DNA of 64,000 nt from Arcanobacterium phocae (GCF_900105865.1 NZ_LT629804.1:248001-312000); one strand, 5' to 3'; positions 28,220 through 38,138 are shown, counted from the stretch's first letter. The notes: generated by a model from the sequence alone, not told the origin. Numbers and translations: made by a program.

Positions 28220-29707
28220 TTATTTAGTCCGTTTTACCCAGACTTCCTTGTACTGTGTAAAATTTCCAGCGTTAATTGTCAGTATTTTTTCTTCAGGACT
28301 AAATCCAACGATTGTTGCCCCCTCAACACGGATATCATCAATCGCCGACGCCCATGGAACCTGGATTTCGGTATTGCGCCCATCACCACGTTCAAAATAG
28401 ATTCCACACCCATCAGCCAATGGTTCTTGGGAATCTAAGAAGCCGCCTACCACCGTGGCATAACATGTTGCCAATAAGTCGTGCGTATTGCGATTATGGC
28501 CGTTTTCATCCCAGGGCCCCCATTGTCCGCGATCAGAGGAGTAATAAAATGTCGAAGCTCCCATCATCCCTAAACGCCATTGGGCATATTTGACGTATTC
28601 CAGCCCACCCGGTTTGTCAGTGTTGAGTCCATATTCGCCGACGACGACGGGCACAGTCGTCCCGTCTGATGAGAGATCTTTAGCTTGTTGACGAACATTG
28701 GCTTGCCACAATCGCATTGCCCCTTTAATTGCAAGTGCTGACCATTGCGGCATCCCGCCCTCTTCGGTACCAAGCATGTACATGTGCGGAGCATAACCGA
28801 TCTTTGGTTTTCCTTGGCGCGGGTCTGGAATATATGGCAGGTGCGTTCCCAGTCCCTGATTTGCCCCTAAGGCAACTGGTTCTAGGAAAATCCAGGTATC
28901 GTTATCCGTTTCGCGAATTGCGTTAATAACCCGCGTGTAAAGATCAGCTAGCGGCCCTTGTTCCAACGTTGCTGGAAAGGATTTACCTGCGAATGGTTCA
29001 TTCATCAGATCGTAGCCAAAAACTCCCGGGTGATGCGCAAAACGATGAGCAACATGAGCCCACATTTTGGCATAATGATCCATTAATTCAGGATGCTTGC
29101 CCGTGTGGTTCCAAAAATTATCGAATGCTCGAATAACACCTTTTTCGAGATAATACATAGCCCAGTTATCATGTTTATTTACTGGTAACCCGTCAGTATA
29201 GGTAGCCCACACCGGAGCACCATTTCCAACACCAGGAATATCAGCTACACCCGGCCCATAAAGGTCTTGATGCATGTCTAACAAAACAGTCATGCCATGA
29301 GAGTTATAGGTGTTGACTAGGTTCTCTACTCGATCAAGATAGGTATCATCGTACACACCTGGTTCAGGCTCTACACATCTCCACTGCATCAATAGTCTTA
29401 CCGCGTTACTACTAAGTTCGCCGCGTTCCCGAGCAATATCAGTTTCGTAGTATTCCGGCATACAGTCTTTTGCTACTTTCGTCGAACCATGCGTATTGAG
29501 TCCACGAAGAATCACTTGCCGACCATCAGACGTTGTCAAATATGATCCACCATCACCTCCCTTACCAAATGTTTCTAATATCGACTTAGCTTGTTCGCCC
29601 GTCGATAGCACATCTTCCTCATTCGCATATGCAGCTTCTGGTAGCAACGATGCTCCCATAGCGAATCCAATCACTAACGCTGCAAGTTTCCTCCACGTCA
29701 GTCTCAT
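28220..29707 (-). CDS. Secreted GH5 glycosidase, endoglycoceramidase-like
   Basis: 495 residues, close to the length of known endoglycoceramidases. Signal peptide 1-28. The GH5 barrel has NAVRLLMQWRCVEPEPG, LLDMHQDLYGPG, the acid/base Glu in YDLMNEPFAG (about 237) and the nucleophile Glu in VVVGEYGL (about 358), positions matching the EGCase subgroup. The C-terminus is a beta-sandwich-like segment. It would cut between the glycan and ceramide of glycosphingolipids outside the cell. GGAGTAGGGA precedes the ATG. Other GH5 activities are possible, but the neighbours fit this one. Confidence 0.82.
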   Translation of the reverse strand: MRLTWRKLAALVIGFAMGASLLPEAAYANEEDVLSTGEQAKSILETFGKGGDGGSYLTTSDGRQVILRGLNTHGSTKVAKDCMPEYYETDIARERGELSSNAVRLLMQWRCVEPEPGVYDDTYLDRVENLVNTYNSHGMTVLLDMHQDLYGPGVADIPGVGNGAPVWATYTDGLPVNKHDNWAMYYLEKGVIRAFDNFWNHTGKHPELMDHYAKMWAHVAHRFAHHPGVFGYDLMNEPFAGKSFPATLEQGPLADLYTRVINAIRETDNDTWIFLEPVALGANQGLGTHLPYIPDPRQGKPKIGYAPHMYMLGTEEGGMPQWSALAIKGAMRLWQANVRQQAKDLSSDGTTVPVVVGEYGLNTDKPGGLEYVKYAQWRLGMMGASTFYYSSDRGQWGPWDENGHNRNTHDLLATCYATVVGGFLDSQEPLADGCGIYFERGDGRNTEIQVPWASAIDDIRVEGATIVGFSPEEKILTINAGNFTQYKEVWVKRTK

Positions 29708-29763
29708 TCCCTACTCCTTCCCTTTCTCTAAGCGCCGTTGCTTAGAATGTGTGAGATGAGAAA

Positions 29764-32700
29764 TCATCGAGTATGTCGTTTTATATCTAACGAGATAGTC
29801 ACCGCCCGTGGTGTCCATGCGTGTTGCGGGTAGACATCTGGACCGCATGTGCGCGAACCTAAACCATGTTGACCACCATCAAGATATAGATGCCAGAATC
29901 CATCGTTTGCTTCCAGCTCGTACGGGTGGCGCGCGGCCGTAAGTGCGAACTCGTCCTGCTCATGCAGACTAAATGACGGATAGTAATCGGAATACTCCGG
30001 CAAACTGATATGCGGATAAGCATGGAGAGTTACCCCATACGAGCCATAGCTCAAGGCCAGCTCACGCATCCCAATTCGCGTCCCGTTTTCTTGCGGAACC
30101 GAGTACTCAAATTCTAGGTCTTGCGGTTCAGCAGCAAAGCGCCCCAGTGTCACTGCTTGGCGAGAATCCGAATATGCTTCACCAGGTCCATATCCGTACC
30201 ATGAGACATGTTCTGGCCGCGGGATAGCAACATGAATTCCGGTCCGTGGCCACGAGCCCCGCCAGCTAGCTGACGGCAACACGTCCGCGGACAACCGGAC
30301 GACTGGTTCGCCGTCGACAACGCCCCATTCCCAGCGCCACGTGACGTTCACCCTGGCTTGGGACTGATCACTCGCCCAGACTTCTTCGCGCACATATCGT
30401 CCACTGTACTCATCGCCCGAAAGCTCAGTATGCCATTCGTGACATACCATCTTATCCAGTCCTGCAGCACGCCACAGATCTGCCGACGACGGCGCACCTT
30501 CCAAGCCGGCACCAAACGTCTTCCCTGGGCTTGCCAAACTAAATGACCCAAACCCACGCGATTCATCGTTATCCGTTGGCGCCCGCCATAACGACGGCCG
30601 AATATCAGCAACCGGAAGCTCAAGAACACGAATCAGCCGATCGCCGTCGAGCTCCACGAGCGGTTCTGTTGCGGGGTCAATCATGCCCCCAACCGGATAC
30701 CGCAACGGTTGGACCTGGGGGCGAATCTGGGTACGGCTCACCTCCCAGCCTTCTTCTTCCCACGAGTTGCCAGGGACTGGAATCTCATTGCGACACGAGA
30801 CCAGATCAATCACGGCTTGCGGCGAAATAGCGTCATTTTCCCATGCGATTGTTTCGCGTTCGCCGGGTGCAACATCATGCTCTAACACCCCTAAACACGT
30901 ATCGCCAACATAAACACGAGTCGTAAGAATGCTCGAACGTTGCGCATGGTATCGGTTACGAATATCAACAATCAGCCGGCCTGCTTCTGCCCGAGCAACC
31001 AACTTAACCGGGGTGTACACGGCCTTGAGCTCCGCAAGCGCCGGTGAGGGAACGCCGTCGGACCGAACTAACCCGTCCATCACGAAATTCGAATCGTGCG
31101 TGCGCTCCCCAAAATCACCACCGTACCCGAAGTATTCCTGGCCGTTATCCCAGGTACGCAAGCCGTGGTCGCGCCACTCCCAGACGAAACCGCCATGATA
31201 CTGCTCGTAGCGCTCAATACACTCGTCATAGTCGATCAACGCACCCGGGCCATTTCCCATCGCATGAGCATATTCGCAGTTAATCAACGGGAACTGATGC
31301 ACATGACCCCACACTGCCACATCGGAAATCGGTACGTCACCACCAGGAGAACACATGGCGTGAATCTGTTCGATCGGCAAATACATTCGGGAATGAATAT
31401 CGGTGATTCGGCCGTCGTAATCGCCTTCATAGTGGATCGGACGCGACGGGTCCTCTCGGCGAATCAGGGCCGCCGACCGAGCCATATTCTCCCCATACCC
31501 CGACTCATTCCCGAGCGACCAGAAAATAATCGACGGATGGTTGTAATCGCGCGAAACCGTCCGCAAGGCACGATCCTCATAAACGCCTCGCCACTGCGGA
31601 GAATCAGACGGGTTACCAGCCCAGTCAGCAAACACAAATCCATGAGTTTCCAAATCAACTTCGCACACAACCCAGAAACCAAATTCATCTGCCAGATCGT
31701 AAAAACGTGGATCGTGAGGATAATGGGCGGTCCGGATCGCGTTGATATTGTGCCGTTTCATCATAGTTAGATCCCGGCGGAGCTGGTCTGGATCGAAAGC
31801 ACGACCCTTATCCGGATGCGTTTCGTGGCGATTGACGCCACGCAATTCCAGCTTCTTTCCGTTGAGCAGGATGCGTGGCCGTTCTCCACGGAACACCTCA
31901 ACCCGGCGGAATCCCACCCGGATCGTCCGGGTATCTAGTGAGTTGGTCAGCGTGATCGGATACAAGTGTGGCGCATCCGGGCTCCACGGCAACGCCGATT
32001 CGACGACGACGCTCTCCCATCGGCCGGTTCGTAACACATGCTCGTGGTCTCCGATGCGGCAAGTGTAAGTATCGCCGTCGGACTCCACCCGGATATGTAA
32101 CGTGCACACGCCGGTGTGTGGATCATAGTCCCCGTGAACGCGGGCATCGCGGAAACTTCCCGCGCGTTCCACATAAAAATCAACGTCACGGAAAATGCCG
32201 GCCAGCCACCACTGGTCTTGATCCTCGATATAGCTCATCGCCGACCACTGACTCACAACCACTGAAATTGTGTTTGTGCCTTCGCGGATAGCCGAAGAAA
32301 TATCGACTTCGTGCATCAACCGCGACCCACGCAAGGTAGCAACCAAAACATCATTGACCCGAACCTGCGCAATAGACTCAGCACCAAGGAACCGAATAAT
32401 TGCGCGCCCGCCTGCAGTCACGTCAGCGAATGCTTGGGCGGAAACGTTGAACGTTCGCACATGTTCCCCGGTGGGATTATCGTGCGGCACGTGCGGCGGG
32501 TTGAGTGCAAACGGGAACTTTTGGTTAGTGTAGATCGGCTTGCCTCGTGTCCACAGCAACCGCCCGGCGTCGTCGCGTTCGGAACTGAACACCCAATGGC
32601 ACGGTAACGTGATGGTCTCCCACGGGAGGGAATCATCTAGCTGGGCTGTGGGGTGGAGCCGGAAACGCCATTCTCCGTTGAGCGAGATATGATGCGGATA

Positions 32701-32784
32701 GTCGGTGGCCGGACGCCATGTGCGCGGAGGAACTAGGAAGCCAGTGGAGGCAGAAATTTCTTCGATATGTTGTGGCGTGCTCAT
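29764..32784 (-). CDS. Beta-galactosidase, GH2 (LacZ type)
   Basis: 1006 residues, full LacZ length. Domains in order: jelly-roll sugar-binding (SLNGEWRFRLHP), immunoglobulin-like, TIM barrel (GVNRHETHPDKGRAF, MMKRHNINAIRTAHYP), acid/base Glu in WSLGNESGYG (about 427), nucleophile Glu in NCEYAHAMGN (about 504), then two beta domains. No signal peptide, so it acts in the cytoplasm on imported glycans. Its ATG overlaps the stop of the GH123-type gene (ATGA). Confidence 0.93.
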   Translation of the reverse strand: MSTPQHIEEISASTGFLVPPRTWRPATDYPHHISLNGEWRFRLHPTAQLDDSLPWETITLPCHWVFSSERDDAGRLLWTRGKPIYTNQKFPFALNPPHVPHDNPTGEHVRTFNVSAQAFADVTAGGRAIIRFLGAESIAQVRVNDVLVATLRGSRLMHEVDISSAIREGTNTISVVVSQWSAMSYIEDQDQWWLAGIFRDVDFYVERAGSFRDARVHGDYDPHTGVCTLHIRVESDGDTYTCRIGDHEHVLRTGRWESVVVESALPWSPDAPHLYPITLTNSLDTRTIRVGFRRVEVFRGERPRILLNGKKLELRGVNRHETHPDKGRAFDPDQLRRDLTMMKRHNINAIRTAHYPHDPRFYDLADEFGFWVVCEVDLETHGFVFADWAGNPSDSPQWRGVYEDRALRTVSRDYNHPSIIFWSLGNESGYGENMARSAALIRREDPSRPIHYEGDYDGRITDIHSRMYLPIEQIHAMCSPGGDVPISDVAVWGHVHQFPLINCEYAHAMGNGPGALIDYDECIERYEQYHGGFVWEWRDHGLRTWDNGQEYFGYGGDFGERTHDSNFVMDGLVRSDGVPSPALAELKAVYTPVKLVARAEAGRLIVDIRNRYHAQRSSILTTRVYVGDTCLGVLEHDVAPGERETIAWENDAISPQAVIDLVSCRNEIPVPGNSWEEEGWEVSRTQIRPQVQPLRYPVGGMIDPATEPLVELDGDRLIRVLELPVADIRPSLWRAPTDNDESRGFGSFSLASPGKTFGAGLEGAPSSADLWRAAGLDKMVCHEWHTELSGDEYSGRYVREEVWASDQSQARVNVTWRWEWGVVDGEPVVRLSADVLPSASWRGSWPRTGIHVAIPRPEHVSWYGYGPGEAYSDSRQAVTLGRFAAEPQDLEFEYSVPQENGTRIGMRELALSYGSYGVTLHAYPHISLPEYSDYYPSFSLHEQDEFALTAARHPYELEANDGFWHLYLDGGQHGLGSRTCGPDVYPQHAWTPRAVTISLDIKRHTR

Positions 32785-34436
32785 AGTTCCTTCACTTTTT
32801 CTTGTAGCTTGGCGTCAATAGCAGAGTTGAGGCGCTCTCGACGCCGGATCAGTTCCTGTTCCGAAACCCAGCCACTCGCATAATCAAGGGTCTGGTCCGG
32901 ATCAATAATGCCAAGTACCGCAGCGCGCCCCATCAGGGTTTCCGCGAATTGGCAGACGGCTAGATCTTGGAAGCCGGCGCCCACCATGCGGTGCCGCAGG
33001 CTTTCCCAAACTTCACCGTTCGGCGCAGGGTAAACAATGAACGCGTCACCGGAGATGAATCCGCCGCCGGCGTCGTTTTCCCAGAACGGATCGACATACC
33101 CGGTGGACAGCTGCGTGTTATAAAAATTGTATCCCCACTGTAAAAATCCGCGAGCGCCAGACTTGTAGAGCTGGAAGCCGAGATAACGGTGGCGGATCGG
33201 GCGTTGGGCGATGTATTGATTGGCAAGTTTCGTTTCTTGGCATACGCAGTAGTAGACCCATTCTGGTTCGATACCGCCGGCACGGAACTTGTCGATTGCG
33301 TCCGTGGCAACAACGGCAGTATCCACAAGTTCGTGGTAAGCCACGTCAGATAGCGCATCGATGACACGGCAACCCTCGAGCAGGTCAAGCACTTGGGCGC
33401 GAGCTGCAACATACGTGTCCACATTATTTTCGGCTGGCTCATCTGAAATATGGAAGTAGAGCGAGTCAGGATCCATATGTTCGCTCAAGAAACTACGCAC
33501 AAAAGGAATAAGTTGTTCGAGGAATGCGCGGTATTCGGGCGCGGTAGCAGGAGTGTCCCAGCCGAAAGCTGGCTGAACCTCTTGGCCCTGCCGAATATAG
33601 AATTGTGCGCAGGCTTTCGCTCCCCACTGGGTGAAAATATGCGGGATTTCAATAGCGCTAAACCCATGCTTTTTCAGCAAGCCGAGCCAGCGCACCGCCC
33701 GTACCGTATCGAATACATACTCTCCGGTTTCGGTACGGGTAATGTCTAAGAGTTGGGTTGACATCCGGCGTTTGCCGGGGGCGGTATCAAGCGGCGGGGT
33801 CCACAGTGGAATGAGTAAACAGTTGATATGCATCCGCCGTGCGGCAATCATCTGGTTTTCGATCACCTGCCAGTGTTCGTCACTCCACACCGGCACGTGA
33901 GCCGTATGCGCTAAGGAATCGCAATGGAACCAGCGGGTGTTGACGATATCTGGTTCTGGAACTGTGGCCGGTATCGTTGTCACCTCTATTGTTGGTAGCA
34001 CGGTCTCACCTACTTTTACCGTGATATGGGTGCCCGGGTCAGTGACACTCACCCACACACTATTCCAACCCTGGTGACGTTGTTGGACGAAACAGCTCCA
34101 TTCGGAGCCGTCCGCGCTATTAGTCTTTTTGGTCTCCACTGGACGCAAAACATCTGGCATAAGATCTGGGCGAGAGACGAGATAACCATCGTCGTCCCCC
34201 ATAAAAAACGGGGTAGATACCGGAACAAGCATGGTTTCTTCGCAGCGAACGGTTGCTAAATCACCAGCGGAAATGGTGATCGTGGTTTCGATTCGGTCAA
34301 TGCCATGGGGTGGCTCATGCCAGGCAATCTGAAACTGGAAAGGTTCATTGCTGAACCGAGTACGCGAAAGTTCAGCCGGGCGCGGGCGTTGCGTAGGAAG
34401 AATCTTCGTTAGTTCGTCAACAATGAGGGCCTCCAT
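32781..34436 (-). CDS. GH123-type (formerly DUF4091) beta-N-acetylgalactosaminidase
   Basis: 551 residues from the ATG at 34436, which has GAGGAGG seven bases upstream; the 24-codon extension is rejected. N-terminal beta-sandwich, then the catalytic barrel with TRWFHCDSLA (about 168), PLWTPPLDT (about 210), and the adjacent Asp-Glu in YFHISDEPAENN (about 332-333), the catalytic pair of GH123. The family hydrolyses terminal GalNAc from glycosphingolipid glycans by substrate-assisted catalysis. Cytoplasmic. Overlaps lacZ by four bases, so the two act together on imported sugar. Confidence 0.8.
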   Translation of the reverse strand: MEALIVDELTKILPTQRPRPAELSRTRFSNEPFQFQIAWHEPPHGIDRIETTITISAGDLATVRCEETMLVPVSTPFFMGDDDGYLVSRPDLMPDVLRPVETKKTNSADGSEWSCFVQQRHQGWNSVWVSVTDPGTHITVKVGETVLPTIEVTTIPATVPEPDIVNTRWFHCDSLAHTAHVPVWSDEHWQVIENQMIAARRMHINCLLIPLWTPPLDTAPGKRRMSTQLLDITRTETGEYVFDTVRAVRWLGLLKKHGFSAIEIPHIFTQWGAKACAQFYIRQGQEVQPAFGWDTPATAPEYRAFLEQLIPFVRSFLSEHMDPDSLYFHISDEPAENNVDTYVAARAQVLDLLEGCRVIDALSDVAYHELVDTAVVATDAIDKFRAGGIEPEWVYYCVCQETKLANQYIAQRPIRHRYLGFQLYKSGARGFLQWGYNFYNTQLSTGYVDPFWENDAGGGFISGDAFIVYPAPNGEVWESLRHRMVGAGFQDLAVCQFAETLMGRAAVLGIIDPDQTLDYASGWVSEQELIRRRERLNSAIDAKLQEKVKEL

Positions 34437-34600
34437 GGCCAGCCTCCTCAAGCTCTGAGCCTGATAATAGTTGGGAAACATCATTGTTCCCGTTCTGGTA
34501 CTCCGCATATTTTATTATTCACATCTATATTTATGCAAACGTTCACCGTCACACGTAGCATAGACAAACAGCGACATATTGCGGATAATCGACATGTATA

Positions 34601-34633
34601 AAAGGCGGACACCCGCTTGGGGTGCCCGCCTTC
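34601..34633 (-). terminator. Terminator of fbaA
   Basis: Imperfect stem AAGGCGGACACCC / GGGGTGCCCGCCTT; on the minus strand it is followed by a T-rich run. Confidence 0.75.
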
Positions 34634-34683
34634 AAGCCTATGTGCACACTTAACGCAGCATGCTAGGCGTTGACGCAGCTAGA

Positions 34684-35706
34684 TCAGCGCATCTTGGTTC
34701 CCACGGAACCGAGGCGCTCACATGCTTCAACGACGCGCGCAGCCATGCCAGCCTCAGCAGCCTTACCCCACGAACGTGGATCGTACTGCTTCTTGTTACC
34801 GACTTCGCCGTCGATCTTAAGAACGCCGTCGAAGTTGCGCATCATCCACTCAGCAACTGGGCGGGTGAATGCGTACTGAGTGTCGGTGTCAACGTTCATC
34901 TTGATAACGCCGTTGCGGACTGCGGTTGCGATTTCTTCTGCGGTTGAGCCGGAGCCGCCGTGCATGACGAGATCAAATGGGGATTCCTTGCCGACCTTCT
35001 TGCCAACTTCTTCCTGAATCTCACCGAGGAGTTCTGGACGAAGCTTGACGAAGCCTGGCTTGTATGCGCCGTGAACGTTACCGAAGGTAAGAGCAGTGAT
35101 GTAACGGCCCTTTTCACCAAGACCAAGAGCTTCAATGGTCTTCATACCATCTTCAGCAGTGGTGTAGAGCTTTTCGTTGATTTCGCCAACAACGCCGTCT
35201 TCTTCGCCGCCAACAGCACCGATTTCAACTTCAAGGATGGTGTTTGCTTTGACAGCAAGATCGAGCATTTCTTTAGCAATCTCGAGGTTCTCAGCAAGTG
35301 GAATAGCCGAACCATCCCACATGTGGGACTGGAAGAATGGGAGGCGACCAGCCTTGACTTCTTCAGCTTCGAGCTCCATAAGTGGGCGAATCCAGGAATC
35401 GATGTTCTGCTTTGCACAGTGATCGGTGTGCAGTGCAATGTTGACATCGTAGTTCTTCGCGATTTCGCGAGCGTAAGCTGCCATTGCGAGGGAGCCGGCA
35501 ACGCGGTCCTTCACAGTTGAACCTGACCAGTACTCTGCACCGCCAACGGAAACCTGAATAATACCGTCAGACTCTGCCTCAGCAAAGCCACGGATAGCAG
35601 CGGTTAGCGTCTGAGATGACGTAACGTTAATTGCTGGGTATGCGAACTTGCCGGCCTTAGCGCGGTCAAGCATTTCGTTGTAAACCTCTGGGGTTGCAAT
35701 TGCCAC
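34684..35706 (-). CDS. fbaA: Class II fructose-bisphosphate aldolase
   Basis: 340 residues, full length. Zinc-binding and catalytic motifs: AYPAINVTSS, LHTDHCAKQ (about 93), EVEIGAVGGEEDGV (about 160), TFGNVHGAYKPG (about 210), VMHGGSGST (about 247) and NVDTDTQYAFTR. It splits fructose-1,6-bisphosphate. AGGAG precedes the ATG. Near a TrmH-type gene and a PRTase-like gene, an order also seen around fba in other actinobacteria. Confidence 0.96.
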   Translation of the reverse strand: MAIATPEVYNEMLDRAKAGKFAYPAINVTSSQTLTAAIRGFAEAESDGIIQVSVGGAEYWSGSTVKDRVAGSLAMAAYAREIAKNYDVNIALHTDHCAKQNIDSWIRPLMELEAEEVKAGRLPFFQSHMWDGSAIPLAENLEIAKEMLDLAVKANTILEVEIGAVGGEEDGVVGEINEKLYTTAEDGMKTIEALGLGEKGRYITALTFGNVHGAYKPGFVKLRPELLGEIQEEVGKKVGKESPFDLVMHGGSGSTAEEIATAVRNGVIKMNVDTDTQYAFTRPVAEWMMRNFDGVLKIDGEVGNKKQYDPRSWGKAAEAGMAARVVEACERLGSVGTKMR

Positions 35707-35881
35707 GGGAATACTCCTCTTGTAGTGGTTAGAACAGTTCTATTATCGCACTATTCGTGCCCACATGTTAAGCCCTCAGTCCCGTTCGTGAAATATTGTG
35801 CATTACCGCAAATCGCGTTCAGTTTTATACTGATTTTTCCAAGGTTCACTGGAGCCATGCTTTGGCGTTTGTAGTACCTGT

Positions 35882-35953
35882 GCATTCAGTTTGCATACCT
35901 GCGGATATTTGCTGAATTTTCACCGTTTTATGCGCAAAATGCAAACTCTGTGC
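35882..35953. repeat. Palindromic repeat type 2, upstream copy
   Basis: Arms GCATTCAGTTTGCAT and ATGCAAACTCTGTGC, complementary with three mismatches. A related copy in inverted orientation lies at 36845-36920 on the other side of the DUF559 gene. The GTG used as the longest start of that gene lies inside the right arm. Confidence 0.8.
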
Positions 35954-36834
35954 TCACGTCAACAAATAGCGCGCAGAGCAATCTAAGCCTTGTGGAAAAC
36001 TTTCCGCATGACATACGGAATTTAATAGACAATGAAGGAATGTCTGGTATCTTTACCTATCAACAATTAAGAACAGCTGGCTACTCTCGCCGAGCAATCA
36101 ACCATCTCGTGCATAGTGGCGTGCTCTCGCGATTTACTCGTGGCTGGTTCGCAGACCAAACTGCAGACCAATCTGAGGTTCGAGCTATCGCATCGGGTGG
36201 CAGGCTGACATGCATTTCCGCATGTCGGTTATTCCCGCTGTGGACACCACCGGCAGCGTCCGATTGCCTCCATATTGCTTATCATCCTCGCCGAGGGAAT
36301 ATAAAAATGCCAGCACAAGCAGTATGTCACCGGCAATTTTTCGCCGCAGACCAGGTCCGGCTCGATCTCCCCGAAATCATATCTATCGTGTTCCGTTGTT
36401 GTTCATCCGAGACTTCCCTCATCATCGCTGAATCGGCAGTCAACAACCGACTTCTCTCAGTTGATGAGGTCTCCGTTCTTATTGAACAGCTGCCTACCAG
36501 AACTCACAACAAGCTTCTAAGCTTCTCACCCTCCGCACAATCAGGGAGCGAAACTCGAGTCCGACTTTTCCTTGAAGGTCATCATTTTTCAGTGATTCCG
36601 CAGGCGTATATTCCCGAAGTAGGATTTGTTGATTTACTGGTTAACCGGCGAATCATAATTGAATGTGATGGCCGGCAGTATCACGTGTCAGAGAGTACAT
36701 TTGAAAACGACCACCGGCGTGATCTAGCTGCTCAGGATGCCGGCTATCGCGTAGTTCGCCTGTCATACCGACAAATCTGGTACGAATGGCCGCAGACTCA
36801 GCAGAAGTTGTTGACTATTTTGAGGCGCCGGTAA
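35950..36834 (+). CDS. AbiEi-like winged helix + Vsr/DUF559 endonuclease-like protein, paralogue 2
   Basis: Up to 294 residues; the true start may be this GTG or a codon shortly downstream. N-terminal winged helix of the AbiEi antitoxin type (GIFTYQQLRTAGYSRRAINH, SGVLSRFTRGWF, about 30-65), a middle segment (CRLFPLWTPP), and the C-terminal Vsr/DUF559 domain: SGSETRVR (about 200), GFVDLLV, IIIECDGRQYH, RRDLAAQDAGYRVVRLSY. Closest relative in the window is the gene at 60111. It is flanked on both sides by type 2 palindromes in inverted orientation. Endonuclease activity is inferred. Confidence 0.8.
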   Translation: MLTSTNSAQSNLSLVENFPHDIRNLIDNEGMSGIFTYQQLRTAGYSRRAINHLVHSGVLSRFTRGWFADQTADQSEVRAIASGGRLTCISACRLFPLWTPPAASDCLHIAYHPRRGNIKMPAQAVCHRQFFAADQVRLDLPEIISIVFRCCSSETSLIIAESAVNNRLLSVDEVSVLIEQLPTRTHNKLLSFSPSAQSGSETRVRLFLEGHHFSVIPQAYIPEVGFVDLLVNRRIIIECDGRQYHVSESTFENDHRRDLAAQDAGYRVVRLSYRQIWYEWPQTQQKLLTILRRR

Positions 36835-36844
36835 AAACACCCCC

Positions 36845-36920
36845 GTACACACAGTTTGCATTTTTGCACCGGCAACCGGAATTTCGGCGATTACCTGTCG
36901 AATATGCAAACTGAATGTAC
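36845..36920. repeat. Palindromic repeat type 2, downstream copy
   Basis: Arms GTACACACAGTTTGCAT and ATGCAAACTGAATGTAC (17 bases, two mismatches). Its reverse complement aligns with the upstream copy, so the gene lies between inverted copies. Confidence 0.85.
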
Positions 36921-36925
36921 AGTCG

Positions 36926-37642
36926 TTAAAGTACAGGCCGGCTTTCTGGCACTGGAATCGCATCCGGCCCGTGCTGCATAATCCACATATGCATGGCAAT
37001 TGCCGCTGCCGCCGCAACATTCATGGACCGCGTGGAACCAAACTGCGGAATATAGACGGCTGAATCGGCGGCCGCCAGCAGTTCGGCGCTCAAGCCGTTA
37101 GATTCTTGCCCGAAGATCAGGAGTGCATTTTCAGGTAGTGGCGTGGTGGCGATCGGGGTTGAGCCGTCCATATTGTCTACTGCAACGAGCACATAATCGT
37201 TGTCCCGCGCCCACTGTTTTAGGCTTTCGACGTCTGCGTGGTGATGGACGTTGAGGTAGCGATCAGTAACGAGTGCGCCGCGTCGGTTCCAGCGTTTGCG
37301 GCCAACAATATGGACGCCGCTGACGTTGAAGGCGTTGCCGGTGCGCACGATGGATCCGATGTTGAGGTCGTGTTCGAGGTTTTCGATCGCGATGTGGAGT
37401 TTGGTGGAGTGGCGTGCGAGGTCCTCGCGGATTGCTTCGACGCTCCAGTAGCGGTATTTGTCAACGACGTTGCGTTTGTCTCCGTTTGCGAGGAGTTCTG
37501 GATCGTAGCGCGGATCGTCTGGGAGCGGACCTTCCCATGGGCCGACGCCGGTGATTCCGCCTGGTTTTTCGCCGTTTCCCCAAAAGTCGAATGCTTCGTC
37601 GTTGGTTGCGTCGGGGGTTGGCTGGGTTGGGGTTTCACTCAC
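36926..37642 (-). CDS. TrmH/SpoU-family RNA 2'-O-methyltransferase
   Basis: 238 residues from a GTG at 37642 with GGAG six bases upstream; another GTG at 37654 extends it four codons. SPOUT motifs: NLEHDLNIGSIVRTGNAF (motif 1), LIFGQESNGLS (motif 2), YIPQFGSTRSMNVAAAAAIAM (motif 3 knot). The target (tRNA or rRNA) cannot be told. Overlaps the end of the upstream PRTase-like gene. Confidence 0.9.
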   Translation of the reverse strand: MSETPTQPTPDATNDEAFDFWGNGEKPGGITGVGPWEGPLPDDPRYDPELLANGDKRNVVDKYRYWSVEAIREDLARHSTKLHIAIENLEHDLNIGSIVRTGNAFNVSGVHIVGRKRWNRRGALVTDRYLNVHHHADVESLKQWARDNDYVLVAVDNMDGSTPIATTPLPENALLIFGQESNGLSAELLAAADSAVYIPQFGSTRSMNVAAAAAIAMHMWIMQHGPDAIPVPESRPVL

Positions 37643-38138
37643 GGTGGTCTCCACTATGTAGGGTTGTAGGCTGATATGCGGCGAGTCCGGTTCCGATGAG
37701 TGCGGCCCGTGTTTCTACCGGGATGCGCGGTTCGGTTGCGGTTTCGTCGTCAAAAAGTGTGATCGCAACGGCGGTGCGTCCGCTTGCCTCTGGGCCGAGG
37801 AGTTCGCCGTTTTCGGTGACGACGACGTCGTAGGCGAGCCCGCGTGAGGCGGCTGCGTGTTGGATCGCGAGCGCGAGCGCTAGATTTTCGGGTGCAACCG
37901 TAAGGATTTCGATGTCGAGCGGGCCGTAGCCGTTTTCTTCAAGCAGGTCGAGCATGACGTGGCCGGCGAGGATCGCGCCGTCGTAGCTGAGGAGCAGGGC
38001 GCGCAGCTCGCGGGCTTGCTGTGCGATTCCGGCTGGATCGTACTGGGCAGATGATGGCATCGACTCGGGAGCTACCTTGGCGATGATAGGCCGAAGCAAC
38101 TCAGCTAATGCACTCTTTTGCGGATCATTACTAAACAC
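37635..38138 (-). CDS. PRTase-like protein, possibly a divergent orotate phosphoribosyltransferase
   Basis: 167 residues. ILAGHVMLDLLEENGYGPLD, LTVAPENLALALAIQHAAASRGL and a Gly-rich segment before VAITLFDDE follow the layout of a type I phosphoribosyltransferase. In other actinobacteria pyrE lies beside a TrmH gene near fba, as here. The classic PRPP loop (VDDV-type) is not clearly present, so the enzyme may be altered or non-catalytic. Overlaps the TrmH gene. Confidence 0.5.
   Translation of the reverse strand: MFSNDPQKSALAELLRPIIAKVAPESMPSSAQYDPAGIAQQARELRALLLSYDGAILAGHVMLDLLEENGYGPLDIEILTVAPENLALALAIQHAAASRGLAYDVVVTENGELLGPEASGRTAVAITLFDDETATEPRIPVETRAALIGTGLAAYQPTTLHSGDHRE

Noticed and set aside
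31096..31770. 224-codon plus-strand frame
   Set aside because: Antisense to the GH2 beta-galactosidase; an artefact of codon bias.
34531..34548. LacI-type operator upstream of the GH123 gene (GCAAACGTTCACC)
   Set aside because: Only the central AACGTT is symmetric; too weak to call.
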